From contig NC_030852.1 of the NCBI RefSeq assembly GCF_000208745.1, positions 26,273,471 through 26,337,470 on the forward strand: a stretch of 64,000 bases of DNA, read 5' to 3'. Shown here one piece after another: positions 37,784-51,426 of the stretch. The notes under the pieces were generated by a model. That model ran no database searches and had not been told where the DNA came from. It saw only the letters and a program-made list of their open reading frames with translations. The stretch comes from Theobroma cacao (Eukaryota; Streptophyta; Magnoliopsida; Malvales; Malvaceae). Position numbers and translations under genes: made by a program. How positions within the stretch are numbered: position 1 is the stretch's first letter; each line of letters opens with the position of its first letter.

Positions 37784-40700
37784 CTAATTCTGGCTACGGA
37801 AGACTTCAGATTTACCCCTAAATAGCATATCCACGGATAGGCCGATTGAGGATGGTTTGAGACCTCGGATGAACTTTCGAGATGGAGCCCTCTGGGTGTC
37901 TCTCTTGGCTTTCCTTCTTCTGGAAGGACCGCTCCCAGGCTCAGAACTTTTCACAGATCCTGATGACTTGGAGGTGAAAATTGATGAGCTAAAAGAGGTG
38001 TCACTCGCATTAAACGATATAGGCCCTTTCTGTGATGTATCTACTGGATGCCCAACAGCTCCATCTTGATGGGGAGGTGGGAATTTCTCACTCTTGCTCT
38101 TGACGTTTGTTTGTGTCATGACTCTCCATTTCTGTAAAACCAGCAAACAAACAAGTATTCCCATCAAATTCAGAGTGACCGAAGCTTGTAAAAACCATGG
38201 CCAAAAACAGAACAAAGGCAATCAAACAGAAAGGTATTTCAAAATTCAACAGGATCTAACAAAGCCAAAATTAAACTGAGGACCATAGGTTTAATGCTAA
38301 GCAACTAATACTTGTAGGTTTACGGCACATAAAAACTAATGCAACTAATAAAACTAATATACAACTAATATTCATAATTGGAGTAATTTATTCCAAGGCA
38401 AGAAATATGCAGCTGGGAAACTTCATTTGTGAGAAATTCCAAAATCAACACAACATGCAACTTGAACTTAACAAGGTGCAATTTGGCAAGTATACAGTGT
38501 CATTTGAAGTTGGATTAGAGTGTCTTTCATAGTCCAGCCCAATTTTCAAGCAAGTGAATAAAAATAAAGCAGTAAAATGCATACATAAAAGATCAGAATA
38601 AGAGGAAAGCTCCCACGCACATCTAAGTTGGCTTGAATCTCAGCATTTGCTTCAGGGGCTGGGATTGCCCGACTAGCACGTTCACGAACTTTTATTCTCC
38701 TGGTTCCATCAACTGCATTAACTTTGCTGGCTAGACCCCTTTGTCTATACAGGAAAAATGTTTATCAGCTACCAGCATATAGCCAAACTGGCAAAAAAAG
38801 AAAAGGTGAAAAAAGAAAGCCAGCCAACCTTCTTGCTTCTTCATCTCTCAATTTTACGTCCATTTCTTTACTGGGAGGATACTTTGGTAAACTTGATGAC
38901 TCACAAGCATATGGTTCAGTGGTGAAGAACTGCAAATGGGAATGGAGAGAACAGAACATCATGTATTCCACAATAGATATATGATAATGCAAGCTAAACA
39001 TCATGCAAGTCGTTGGAATGCACAAATATATACTTAGTCTGGTTATCTAGCAATGTAATTTATAAAGCTATCTTCAAAAAGATAATAAAGATTAAAGGTA
39101 CAACACAATATTGATTTGCTTGAGAGATGCATTAACTAAGCTGATACAACTCACATCACTATTAAGAGCTGCAGTGGCGGTACTTCGCTCTTCAGGGTCT
39201 ATTGTAAGAAGAGTTTCAATTAGAGGTAAAGAAGAAGATGGAAAATCCTTGAAAGTTTCTGCTATACAGCATTTATATGGCTGCTGTGGCTTAAAGAGTG
39301 TTGCATTTGGCAATTTGGATTTCTTCCAATATTCCTCAGAAGGGGATCCACATAACTTGAATATCTTATGCAGTTGTTCAACCTAAGCAGGAGATAAATC
39401 TGATGTGAGCCAAAAAAGAGAGAAAGAGAGAGAACTCTATATCAACAGATAGAAAAAAAATATACTACATAATCATACCAACTAGAAGCAATACTAGTTA
39501 TGAAACAAATACCAGAGTATTTCGATTTTAGACTGCCCAAAGAGTGATGTACTCTTAAATAATCAGACATCATAACCAAAGAATATATTCATTCAACTTG
39601 ATAATGGCAGTTCTCCAACAACGCTCATCATGAAATTGGGAAAGGGAGGAAAAAGAAAAAACCACCTTGAGATGTATACTTTAAGCAATTCTAAAAAAAA
39701 ATGCTTAACATAATTCTAGGCTAGAATTATCGCAAGCATTATTTTCTGTTGTCAATTGGCACTAGTTACTGAAGAACAAGCCAAGACCATTCAGAATTAG
39801 CTTATTAAAAGCTGCTACATGTTCAATTTTCAACAGCTTTATCAACAGAAGTCCCAATCCAGAGCATAATGTGTTTCTAAACATCTAAAACTCAATCCAT
39901 ACTGGGCAGTGAATGACTATATGCATTACTATACTACAAACTGAAATCTAATACAGCAAGCAACACAGAAGACCAAATCTTTCTAAGAATAGTTTCATGA
40001 GGGCTTGCACCGCAGATAACAACTCACATTCCACCAGATTCACAGAAAACGAAAGATCTGTTAGGATTAAAGAATAACCGAGACTTTTAAGAGAAGATCA
40101 ACAAAAGAGAAAGAGAAAATTAGTACCTCTGTTCTTCCTGGCATTATTGGCTTCCCAGAAAGTAGCTCTGCCAAAATACAGCCAGCACTCCAGAGGTCTA
40201 CCCCAACACCATAATAAGTTGCCCCAAGAAGCAGTTCAGGTGGACGGTACCAGAGAGTGACTACTCGACTAGTCAGGGGCTTCTTCTGCTCAGGATCATA
40301 ACAGGTAGCCAGTCCAAAATCAGCAATTTTTAGAATCCCTTCATTGTCAATAAGCAGATTAGAACCCTTGATATCACGATGCAAAACACCTTGTTTGTGG
40401 CAATGCTCTAACCCAGAAAGTAATTGCTTCATATAGCACTTTACCTGCCAGAGGGAAGATGCATCAAAACAAATTGATCATCTAAATTTCACATGTACAG
40501 CCACATAAACATCTTTACAGAAACACTGACAATTACAAATGCATAATGCCAGAAGGCAAAACCAGCCTTCCATGAGAATTTCTATCATCCTTTCTGAAAG
40601 TTGCTAATTAAACTCAATTCCATCTTGAAGTTAAGCATTTAATTTGAGATTATCATTCCAAGGGTTGATTATTTCTAATTCACTCCTAGAAGTACTTTCA

Positions 40701-42417
40701 TACACAGCATTATAATTACAAACTAATGCCATTTCTCACAATTTTTCAAATCATGTAACAAATAATCTAATTTCAGCATAACAGACCTTCTCAAGCAAAC
40801 AACCAATGACTAAACCCTTATATGCTTCTAAATTTAACTAAATAGAAATATTTGTTTCCAAGGAATTTGTTTCATAAAGGTGGCAAATCACCATGTTGGA
40901 GGAACATCACAATTGCAGCCTTGCATAGTGTGAATCATGGCCATAAATATCTGAAAAACCAAGATAGTCATGAACACAATTATAGGAAACAATTACTATT
41001 TCCTGTTTGCTGCCAAGGGAATGGAGGATGAGAGGAGTAAACTGGTAGTGAGTCATCTGTTTACAACTTTACCAGTTTGTTCGATTTCCAGAAACAAGAA
41101 GATAGTTAAGAGCTATACTGTTAACTAACATTTGAAAAAATGAATGGAGGTTTCAGTTCACTTAGGCATCTAAAAAAGTAGCCTCTTTTCTTTCCTTGTC
41201 ATTTCTCATTCATTCCATCTAGAAATTGTCCAAATACAGGCATAGTTTAAAAGAATTGGAAATCAACTCCAAAAATTGATGTAAAGCACGAAATTTCCAT
41301 GAATCTGCATACCCAAAAATAGTACAAAAAATAAGATATATAAAAAGCTCAAAAGACACAAATTTGGATTTCAAAACCACTAGGTATGGGACCCAAGTAG
41401 CTAGAGGAATACATAAGAGTAACATCAAAAGCCCACAACAAGCAAAACAAAAAAGTACAAGAATTATTTAGTCCCAAAATCTTAGTTAGACAAGCAACAG
41501 CAAAATACGGAACGAATCTAAACCTCCAAAAAAAAAAAAAACAACCCTCAAAAAGCACCCACCTAAATTAACTACAAAATCCACCACAAATCAATATTAA
41601 CAATAAAAACAAGCAGCAATCAGCGACAACTAACAACCCATTTGGAGAAAGGATTGTACCTGAGGCTCAGTAAACTTGATTCCTTGGCAGGCAGCGAGGC
41701 CGGCAAGATCATGCTCCATGTATTCAAAAACCAAGTAAAGACTACAAGACATTCTTGAAGTAACTAAACCTTCAAGCTTGATTACATTGGGATGGTCAAG
41801 CTTCCTTAAGACAAGAATCTCTCTCGCCATGAACTTTACACTCTCTGGCTCCAAATTGTCAAACCTAACCTTCTTTAATGCCACTATTTTCCCTGTTAGT
41901 AGATCCCTAGCTTTGTACACGTTGCTATAAGTCCCTTGGCCAATCTTTAAACGCAACCAAAAAAAAATTAACAACCCAAAATTGTTCAAATAAAAATGAT
42001 TATTGAAAAAGCGAAGCTTTTTAATTTAAGTTGTCAAAAAGTTGATACCTTGTCAAGCTTCTCAAAGGTGTTGGCACGTCTTGGGGTCCAGTCACGGATG
42101 GCATCGCCAGCGACGGCCATCAGCCATGAAGGCCAACCTTGTTGGTTCAGGTCCGGCGGCGGTCGCCGTCTCTCCGGAGCCGGAATTCTCACAGCTAAAT
42201 CACCGGTATGTCTTGCTTTTTGCTGCTGTTGCCTCGTTATCTCTGGCTCTTTCACATCCACGACGCCGTCAACAGCGTCAGTGACTGAAACTATCGTGGG
42301 TGACTCGTCGGAGCTCCGGCGACGACGAGTACGAGGAGGAAGTGGTGGAGCTGCGGTGTTGATCCGCCGGCGACCCGATGATGATGATTGTGATTGCTTG
42401 CCGAAGACGCAACCCAT
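37784..42417 (-). CDS. CDK-like Ser/Thr protein kinase (At1g54610/CRK1-type), 7 exons, 590 aa
   Basis: Exons 42049-42417, 41660-41944, 40127-40444, 39155-39382, 38829-38929, 38621-38744 and 37784-38131 join in frame to 590 codons plus TAA. Residues 1-123 are a low-complexity, Arg/Pro-rich extension starting MGCVFGK, a classic myristoylation (G2) and palmitoylation (C3) site, so membrane targeting is likely. The kinase domain starts IGQGTYSNVY (124-133), with the ATP lysine K147, a PSTAIRE-position helix reading EPESVKFMAREI, HRDIKGSNLL (catalytic D242), DFG (D260), and the CDK-type activation segment SRVVTLWYRPPELLLG with T281. A polar tail with a Ser-rich stretch and a basic RRRKAKR patch follows. 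This matches plant CDC2-related kinases with acylated N-termini, such as At1g54610 and IBS1 (family knowledge). Substrate and cyclin partner are unknown. Confidence 0.94.
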
Positions 42418-45400
42418 TCTCTCAAGGCAAATGCATGGGGGATAATATACTCCGATAAACGGAAAACTACTAGCGGTTTTTAGCTAAAAAAAAAGCCTGA
42501 CACTAAAAGCGGCGGTGCATAGAGGAGTGAGAGCACGAATGGTAGTTTTTGTTTCTAATTTTCAGGCGACTTCCAGAGAGAGATACAAAAAAAAAAAAAG
42601 AAAACCAAAAAGAGAGACAAGCCCGCGAACAAGGCAAAGGGAGCTTTAGCTTAGCTGATACACTGAGGCAAGTGAGAGTCCTGGTTTATTTGTTAATTTC
42701 AATTTTTCAATATTTATTTTAGGCTTTGGAAGTAGGGCTGTGACTTGAGACAAAACTACGAAATCGCCACTAGCGGTAAAAAAAGTGACGTCATGGGGTT
42801 GAAAAGTCAAAACGAAGAAAATAAAGAAAGGAAAAGAAAAACTTTTTTAACTACCAATTACATTCCATGATCCTGCCAGAGCAAAAGACGTGGGGGAGTC
42901 CTCATTTGCAGTCCTGCCCTTTTTTTTTTTGTTTTTCCTTTAGAGCAACCATCTCATGGAAAGTATTGTCCTTTTCTTCTAAAAAGTGAATTCCAAAAGT
43001 ATACTGTTAATCAATAAACAAAGGAAAAACTTTTCATGTTATTTCACTTTTTTACCTCATTTTTATAAATGTGATAACAGGTCCGAGAATTCGATCATTC
43101 AACGTAAAATGATATTGGCATTAACTTTTTTCACCAGAGTATTAATCATTTATATGAATTATTTCTTTTAATTCATTAAAAAGTCCGGACAAATGAAGTG
43201 TTAACGTTAAAATTTAATTCGGCTTATTGAGATTTGTAAGGGATAATTTTTGAAAATACATGATGATTGGTTCAATATTCACTCTCAAGTTTCTCACTAT
43301 ACATTAGAGATAATAAATGTACTAAATATAGTTCTTATCACAATAATCACTTGAAAAGACAAAATGGATATTATGGCCACTTTCATTATTATAGGGTTTT
43401 AAATGTGTCTCAAGTTCATTAGATTCCAAGTGAGTGTCCTTAATTATACCGTTCTTTTCTTATAGAATATTAGTTACATTGCTAATTCCAAGATAAAAAA
43501 AATTACATAGAGAGAGTAAAAGAACTCTTGTTTTCGTATTTTGTTTACTTAAACAAAATAATAAAGTGAGACTTAGAAATTCTAATAAAGAAAATGCTCC
43601 AAAGAGAATAGTATTAAGAAAATTGCAGTTGCTGTCAAGATGGTTGAATTAAGACTAAGTAGTGGTTTTTGAATTAGTTAGAGTGAGAGTTAGATAATTA
43701 ATACGGTTTCATAAACTTTAATAAAGGTAACTAATGATTACTTTCTAGTGGGTTATGCCTTTTTATTTTCTTTTCTTTGCCTACTTGTATAGAAAGGGAA
43801 AACAGTAGTCAATCTTCAAGAACTGCCAAGCTCCATGCACAACTTTTTCAATCAAGCAGAATTATTAAAGGGAAAAAGGACCCAAATTACATGCCAAGTC
43901 CTCAACTATATGCAACAACTAAAAATGAACATCATCTTTCAGATATCAAAAGTGCGAAAATTAAAAAAAAAAAAGCGTGTTGGGATAATTCTAGTGAATG
44001 ATGTTTGGTCAAAAAACATTGAACTAGCTTGAGCTTGGGGTTTCCAGATTCAAAGTAAAAAAAAAAAAACAAATAAAGTAATAGTAAATCAGGGTGCGGA
44101 GAGGAAAAAGTGTTGTGGTCGTGGCTACACCTACCACACTGAACCTCTTTAAAGATGGTCTAATTTGCATTTATTGTGAGCTACAGAAAACATGTCCAAA
44201 AGTCACCACTGCCAGCCAGGGGATGGCACTGGCAGCATGCTTTGTTTCTTATTATGTGGCAAATTCACTGAAATATTTCAGTGTAGATTTCATTCATGTC
44301 CACAGAAGACTGGCATTTGGTCGTCCCAACTCCCAATTCTATGCTTCCGTTGCATTAGCTATACCTGATTAAAAAGAGTTGAGAGTCGGAGACATTCTTT
44401 AGTAGCCTTTTGGCTAGCTAGCTTGGATTTTCCCCTTGGAAGTTGCGTGTTTGTCGCCATGATATGAATGAAATTAGAACAAACTCTTAAAAAGTTTAGT
44501 CAATAAATATAGAGAACTTGTTTAGATTTTTTTCTTCTTCTTCCAAACCCAGCATTTGTAACATTAACCCAGCTAATGTTGGAGAAATTGGAGCACTTCT
44601 TGGAAACGAGTGTGATGTTGGGGCCATGATATGGAGCTTGCTTGTCTGCTAGAAATAATGGAGTTAATGCAGTAAATAATGAAGAATGATGGTCGTCTGA
44701 GGTACTCGCCCCTGACAACAATTTTAACTGGATCTAAGAACTTCTAAACCTATCTCTGGCTGCTTGCCGGATATGAAATGATATGTCCAGGGAAATTGTC
44801 AGTACTCCTTGGAGCAGAAAAAAAAAACAAGAGCGAAAGTTCTGTGTATCTTTTATGGAAAATGTATCATATAATACAGTTGATATATTTTTTTATAAAT
44901 TTAATTTTAATTAATTATTAAAAAAAATTTTTTTTATTATTTTTTTAGTTGAAATATGAAAAATTATATTTTATAAGTTTTAGTTTTTAGATTTTAAATA
45001 AAAAATATTTAAAAAATTGAATTCTCTTTTAATTTTAACATGATAAATGTTTTTTATTTTTTTAATTAATAAATTAATATAAAAATATATATTATTTAAA
45101 AATCTATATATATTAAAAAATATGTTAAAAGTTTAAATTAAAAAAATAATCAGATTTTCAATTTACATCTTATAATCTTCAATTTTGTTAAAAATTATAA
45201 TATTTTTTCATTTTTTTATTTTACATGTATAAATATTATTTATAATTAATTTTAAATTTTTTTATTATATTTTATAATATAATACGATACTCAATACAAA
45301 AAAAAAAATTCGATACATGATACGAATCTCGATTTAACAACTATGAATCAGTCATTTTTCTCTCATAAAGTTTTTACATGGCTCAAAATTAAATACCTTA

Positions 45401-48202
45401 AAAGACCAAGGAGCCAAAAAGATAAGGACAATTGTACATTAAATTACTGCAACCTTCTTCTAGAATTCAGCCATTGACACACTCTGCTTTAGAAATAAAA
45501 TTTTAGTAAGTTAGGTAGGATGGGAGCATATATATGTTTCCTTGCTTCCCAACTGGAGATCACCAAGCTACCCCAAAACTTAGGCTTTCCGCTTTTATAT
45601 ATAACTATAACATCATTACAAAATAAAGCAATCACAAATGATAATCTTAAGGTTGAAGATTTATATAACTATGTGTAAATAATGAAGTTTTATCACATAA
45701 AACTAAATGGGTCCTTGATATATAAAAAATTCAGATCAGAATATAATAAAGAAGGGGTCGGATAATTGTGGTAAACCCAATGAGCATATCATAGTGGCAT
45801 ATGCGTGGTTTTATACAAAATCCAAGACTAATATATACTCACAAGTCACAACATTAAAAGTCTAATTTTGGAATCCAAAAGTCCGTTGCAGGATGATTGA
45901 CTAAGTAAAAAAAAAAAAAGAATGCCGTAATCAGAAGGAAATGAGACTGACTTTGGTGATTCAGAATCAAAGGTTTGATTTTCTGGGAAGCTGATCTAAC
46001 CAACATTGGTCAAAGCGTCAAAACTCAGAAGCACGTTAGCTCCGAAATGTTGAACTGAATCTGAGTTCAAAATCTAATAAATAAAATAAGGCTTTCAATT
46101 CTTCTCATCCTATTAAATAAATGCCTTCCTTGAATGAGCTGACCTTCCCCTTTGCTGTCCCTTTTATTGACACCTCCCCACATTAAATGTGCCCTCCCCC
46201 ACTTCCCCACTGCTACAGTCTTCAGAGTTTTTACACTGTACCACTGTAGAGCTCAATGACCACCATTTCCTCTCGTTTTAAAAATTATTATTATATAAAT
46301 TATAATTTTTTGTTATTTTTTTTTTCAAAAAAAATTCTTTCCATCCAGTCACCCGCGGACAATGACACTCCCTAAGGGAGCATTGATTTAGGGTTACCCA
46401 AAGGAGTCCAGAAAGATCCAACCAAATTTGGCATTTCATGATCAAATCCAATTGCAAGGTAACCGACCAATGTAAGGGAGTACCATTGATCAATCCGAAA
46501 GAAAAAAAAATATTTTAAATATTTCATATTTAAATATTAACACCATTTACATATTTTAAGTAAAGTTTTCATTTTGTAAATTAATAGATTTGTGCGTAAT
46601 TATGACAAAAAATTGAAAAAGTCAGTATATTTTATCCTTAAAATATTATTATGAGCCTCTTCATTTCCATGTATATCCAAGAGAAACAATATAATTGTGC
46701 TTTATGAATAAAATACTACTGATGACCACTTTTGTCTAACTACGACCTTCATACTTGTACATTTTTTTTGTTTTAAATAATAATTATATTATATTTAAAT
46801 ACAATATTTTGAAACGTAATCTTTGAAATATGAACCATTTTAATTTTATAATATTAATTATAAATTATTCAATGTCATTAATAAAATTAAAGTATACATG
46901 TTTTAGTAATGCAAGTTATATATTCAATAATATTAGAATTCAATTTACACATGGGATAAATCTTATTAATATTTATAATAAAATATTTAAAATGACAATC
47001 TAAGAATATAATTGAACTAATATATCTATTTTGGTCAATTAAAAATTTTACCAACGTCAACTCGTTTATGTAAGGGTGAACTCAGAATTTGCATGAGAAG
47101 TAATCTTACTATATATATATATATATATATATCAAGTTTTATACCTGTAACAATAAAAAAAAATTGAAAATTGAAGGGGTGGCTATCGCATCACCATCCG
47201 CCGTCATCTTAGGCAAAGACAAAGGGAGGGGGGGCTAATAAGGGCCCCGTCCCAAAGTTTTAAAATCTTATAATTTTCTCTTATTTTTTTTAAATTTATA
47301 ATTTCATCCAAATAAATATTGAACTTTTTGTTTCCGTCCCTTTAACATAAAATCTCGATTCCCTCTTTATTCTTGACTTCACTCGTGCTTGCATGGTACT
47401 ACTATGTAAAATTATAAATATTATTTATATAATAATTAAATATGATTTAAAATAACGAATGTTGATATAACAGTAGAAATATAATGAGTAAAAATATTCA
47501 TTTTTTTCAATTAAAAAAATTCTCTAACATGGATATTTTCGTATATATATATATATCATTAATTTAGATTTAAACAATGTCAAATCAGGCCCTAATCCTC
47601 TGACCGCGAGTCCTCCTTCACCTTCGTAGCATTAAAGATGGGGGTTTGAAATCCAAGTTGGAGGGTGAGGATGGAAGTAGGGGATGGCAACGGAAATTAG
47701 GTCTCATCTTGTACGTGATGTGCACATGTATATGAACAAGCATGTTACATAACATAATTCAATCAATTATTAAAATAATTCTCATTTTTTAATAATGATA
47801 TATAAGAGAAATGTTAAACTCTAGAACAGGAATTCAATTGACAATATTTTTTTTTGAAAAGTAAAATCAATTGACAACATGTAGGATTATTATTATTATT
47901 ATATTTATGTCTTAATTGATGTGGAATTTTCTTTATCACCACTTTGGTAAATGTTACTGAAAAATAAAGCTTATTAAAATTTTTGAATTATAATCTAATT
48001 TATTAGATTATTTAATTAACTTTTCTTTATTAAGTTAGGTTGCCTGAGTGTAAACATGATAAACTGAATAAGATAGTTGATTAAAAGGGTGTGGGGATGG
48101 GAGGAGAAACCCTCTCCTAATGAAGGGTTGGGGATGAGGAATTAAAGGGACGATCTGAGGAATCTAGACTCCCTCCCGACCCTGCCCCATATCTACCACC
48201 AT
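42418..48202. other. Intergenic region, 5.8 kb
   Basis: No supported gene. The first 400 bases are the kinase promoter and leader and include TGACGTCA at 42786-42793. From 44870 to 45340 the sequence is extremely AT-rich. An AT microsatellite is at 47110-47132. A stretch at 46340-46490 is less AT-rich than its surroundings but matches nothing I know. The ORF at 44500-44721 (minus) begins with TTG and has no domain. Confidence 0.5.
42786..42793. promoter_or_regulatory. TGACGTCA palindrome upstream of the CDK-like kinase
   Basis: A perfect C-box/CRE-type bZIP site 369 bases upstream of the kinase start codon. TGA- and C/S-type bZIP factors bind TGACGTCA in plants (established). One 8-bp match in 64 kb could be chance. 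Confidence 0.3.
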
Positions 48203-49337
48203 CACTACAAAAAATCTTAGTATTTTCAACGGATTTGTAACGGATTTCCAACGGAGTATAATTAAAATTTTTAATTGCTTGTTCCAACGAATTTTCAACG
48301 AATTTTCAACAGACTTATATTGAAAATTTTTCAACAAAATTTTTCGTTGGAAATTTGGCTTGTACAATATTTTCAACGAAAAATTTCGTTGGAAATCCGT
48401 TGGAACTATAAACAAAAAAAAAGTATGTAATCTTTACAGTTTGAAACGAAATTTCTAACGAAATTTTTCGTTGGAAATTTTTGTTGAAAATTTGTTAAAA
48501 ATTTCATCTTCAGGACACAAGTGTTACTGTGTATTATTTCCAACAAATTTTCAACGAAAATTTCCGTTAGAACCCTAAACTTTTCTTATGTTATCTTTAT
48601 CTTTTCCAACGGAATTTTTCGTTGAAAATTTCTAACGAAAAATTCCGTTGGAAATCCATTGGAACATTAAACTTTAAAAAAAATTGTTCAATCTTTTTAC
48701 AGTTTCCAACAAAATTTTTCGTTGAAAATTTCCAATGAAAAATTCTGTTGGAACATATAAAGAGTCAATGATATATTGAAAAATGTAACTTTCCAACGGA
48801 ATTTTCCGTTGAAAAGTAACTTTTTAGTGCATAAAAGTGTTAATGATATTTGTAACTTTCTAACGAAATTTTCTGTTGAAAAATTCCATTGAAAATAATA
48901 ATAATGTTAAAAAATTATAAAATTTAAACTTTTTTAAAAATTTATTAATTATTTTTAAAAGAATTAGATATCTCTTTAAACAAATACATAGTTATTGAAG
49001 TAAAATTTTAGGCTCTATTTAAATATGTTTTCCTTTGAGTAATTTTGTATAATTTTTTTAACTTTAATAAATCATACAATATTGATTAATACTACCAAAT
49101 TAGGGTAATGTGACTTTATTCCAAAATTGAAAAAAATTACTATGTAAAATTTTATATTTTATAAAAAACCATGATAAGATATAAAAATCATATTAAAAAG
49201 TATATATTACTTTATTTACATTTTAATTGTAATTAGCTAATATATGTAAATTAAGATTGAAGTTTTATAATAAACTTATTAATATTTGTGCTTAAAAAAT
49301 ATCATTTTATTATATCTATGTATTCATGCAAATCTGA

Positions 49338-49521
49338 NNNNNNNNNNNNNNNNNNNNNNNNNNNNNNNNNNNNNNNNNNNNNNNNNNNNNNNNNNNNNNN
49401 NNNNNNNNNNNNNNNNNNNNNNNNNNNNNNNNNNNNNNNNNNNNNNNNNNNNNNNNNNNNNNNNNNNNNNNNNNNNNNNNNNNNNNNNNNNNNNNNNNNN
49501 NNNNNNNNNNNNNNNNNNNNN
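49338..49521. other. Assembly gap (184 N) inside the CACTA element
   Basis: A run of N. ORFs crossing it are artefacts. Confidence 0.98.
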
Positions 49522-50460
49522 TAATTACTATTATATAAATGAATTACTAAATAATATATATACCTTTGTTTATATAAATTTACAATATATGAAGTTAATT
49601 ATCTAAAAAAAAGTTGTGAGATTAGAATAGTTTTGAAACTTAACTATTTTTTTAAAATTTCATGTAACTAAGGGCAAATTCATATAATTAATAAAATTAT
49701 AATTATTAATTAAATTATAATATTTTTTAATATCTATACTTTATATATATTGGGTTAATTTATAAAGAATATAATTACTATTTTGTATATATACTATAAT
49801 ACTTTTAATATATATACTTTATAATATAAAACTTGTAATGTCTTTTAACACATACGCTTTATATTATATATTATGTTTATTTATAAAAAATATAATTACT
49901 ATTGTATAAATTAATTACTAAATAATATATATTCTTTTGTTTATATAAATTTATAATATATACACTTATTAATTTAAAAGGAAGTTGTGAGATTAGAATA
50001 GTTTTTTTACTTAGCAATTTTTTTAAATTTCATGTAAATAAGGACAAATTAATTCATATAATCAATAAATTTATGATTATTAATTAAATTATAAGGTCTT
50101 TTGATAACTATGTTTTATATAAATTTGATTTATTTTAAAAAACATAATTACTATTTTGAATAATTTTTATTTTTTATTTTATATTAATATTATGAAAATG
50201 ATAATTTTAATACTTATAAAATTTATATAGCAAAATGTGTTTTTAGCACATTAATCCAAATGTTAAATGTTTATGTAATAGTAATTGATGTTAAAAAAAT
50301 TAAAAAAGGAATAAAAAATAAAAACCCATCCCACCCCCCGACCCTTCTTTTTCCTTTTTTTCTTCTCTTCTAATCGGGTGCCACTCCTTCCCTCCTTCAG
50401 CCGACTCCTTCATCTGTTGTTCTTCCCCGACCCACAACTCTCTCTCTCAACTCCTTCATT

Positions 50461-50845
50461 TTCCAGCCGGCGACACAAGGCCGAAGCCTCAGCTCTCTCT
50501 AGAACCAACGGCACAGGAACCCAGATCTGGTCGACTCTCGCTTTTTCCTATTCCAGTCGGCGACAGAAGCCTGAAGTCCTAGCTCTCTCTAGAACCGGTG
50601 GCACAGGAACCCAGATCTGGTCGGCTCTCGCTTCTTCCTTTTCCAGCCGACTACAGAAGCCCGAAGCCCCAGCTCTCTCTAGAACCGACGGCACAGCAAC
50701 CCAGATCTTGTCTTTCTCCCTTTTTCCTTTTCCAACCGACGACACAAGCTCGAAGGCCCAGCTCTCTCTAGAACCGACGGCACAACAACCCAGATCTTCT
50801 CTCTCTCGCTTATTCCTTTCGCCGGCGGCAAGCCCGAAGCCCCAA
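50461..50845. repeat. Tandem repeat, about 90-bp unit, inside the CACTA element
   Basis: Units begin TTCCAGCCGGCGACACAAGG or variants at 50461, 50551, 50641 and 50730, with a shortened unit near 50817. Each unit carries AGCTCTCTCTAGAACC and later ACCCAGATCT. Spacings are 90, 90 and 89. A 159-codon ORF (50378-50857) runs through because 90 is a multiple of three, but the fourth spacing changes the frame, so coding function is doubtful. Confidence 0.85.
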
Positions 50846-51426
50846 CACTCTCTCTAAAATCGACGACACAAACCCCAAACTCCCTAAACTCCCACCGACG
50901 GTTGGCAGCCCTTCACTCAAAGCTCTCTTTCTCCATGTATATATTTTTTTGATTCTTTTTCTTTGGTATTATTTGGTATTTTTTGGTTTGTGGATTGAGG
51001 TTTCTGGCTGCTAGACTAAGGAATTAATTTTGGCTTTCTGTGTTTTTGAGTTGTTAGGGATTCTTAGGAATTTTTTTGATTGAGTTTTTGGCCCCCGGAT
51101 CCCCTGTGTTACACTTGTACAATATTTTTGGAGTTGATGTGTTGCTATTGTTCTACATTTACAATATCATTTAAATGTTACTGTATTGTATGTTTTTGAA
51201 AAATGATACCCTAAGAATTAATGGAACATGCCAAAGTTGGATTTCGGTTTTGCTATATATGTTATATATCAAATTTCCAATGAAAAGTATTACCTACAAG
51301 GCTTATACCAACGGAATTTTCAACGAACTTTTCCGTTGAAAATTCGTTGAAAATAAACATTTTCAACGGAAAAAGGCCTATTTCCAACGAAAATTTCCGT
51401 TAGAAATAGCCAATTTTTTTGTAGTG

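Larger units (their letters stand above)
48203..51426. mobile_element. Complete non-autonomous CACTA transposon with CAT target duplication
   Basis: The left end is CACTACAAAAAA at 48203 and the right end is TTTTTTGTAGTG ending at 51426. The flanking trinucleotides are CAT at 48200-48202 and CAT at 51427-51429, the 3-bp duplication typical of CACTA transposition. Subterminal arrays of TTTCCAACGGAA and its complement fill 48215-48900 and 51270-51410. The interior is AT-rich except for a GC-rich tandem module at 50461-50845. A 184-base gap (49338-49521) hides some interior. No transposase ORF is visible, so mobility would need a transposase from elsewhere. Bases from about 50138 match 1-300 of the window, showing a second family member at the left edge. 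Confidence 0.92.

Noticed and set aside
37857..38069. 70-codon plus-strand ORF
   Set aside because: Antisense to the last exon of the kinase gene.
44500..44721. 73-codon minus-strand ORF
   Set aside because: Starts with TTG, no domain, no supporting splice or promoter signals.
44870..45340. Possible MITE with GTATC-type ends
   Set aside because: Apparent inverted similarity is short and lies in extremely AT-rich DNA; boundaries and target duplication not visible.
50378..50857. 159-codon ORF with 30-residue repeats
   Set aside because: It stays open mainly because the DNA repeat is 90 bp; the reading frame slips in the fourth unit and it lies in a non-autonomous transposon. Kept as a repeat, not a CDS.
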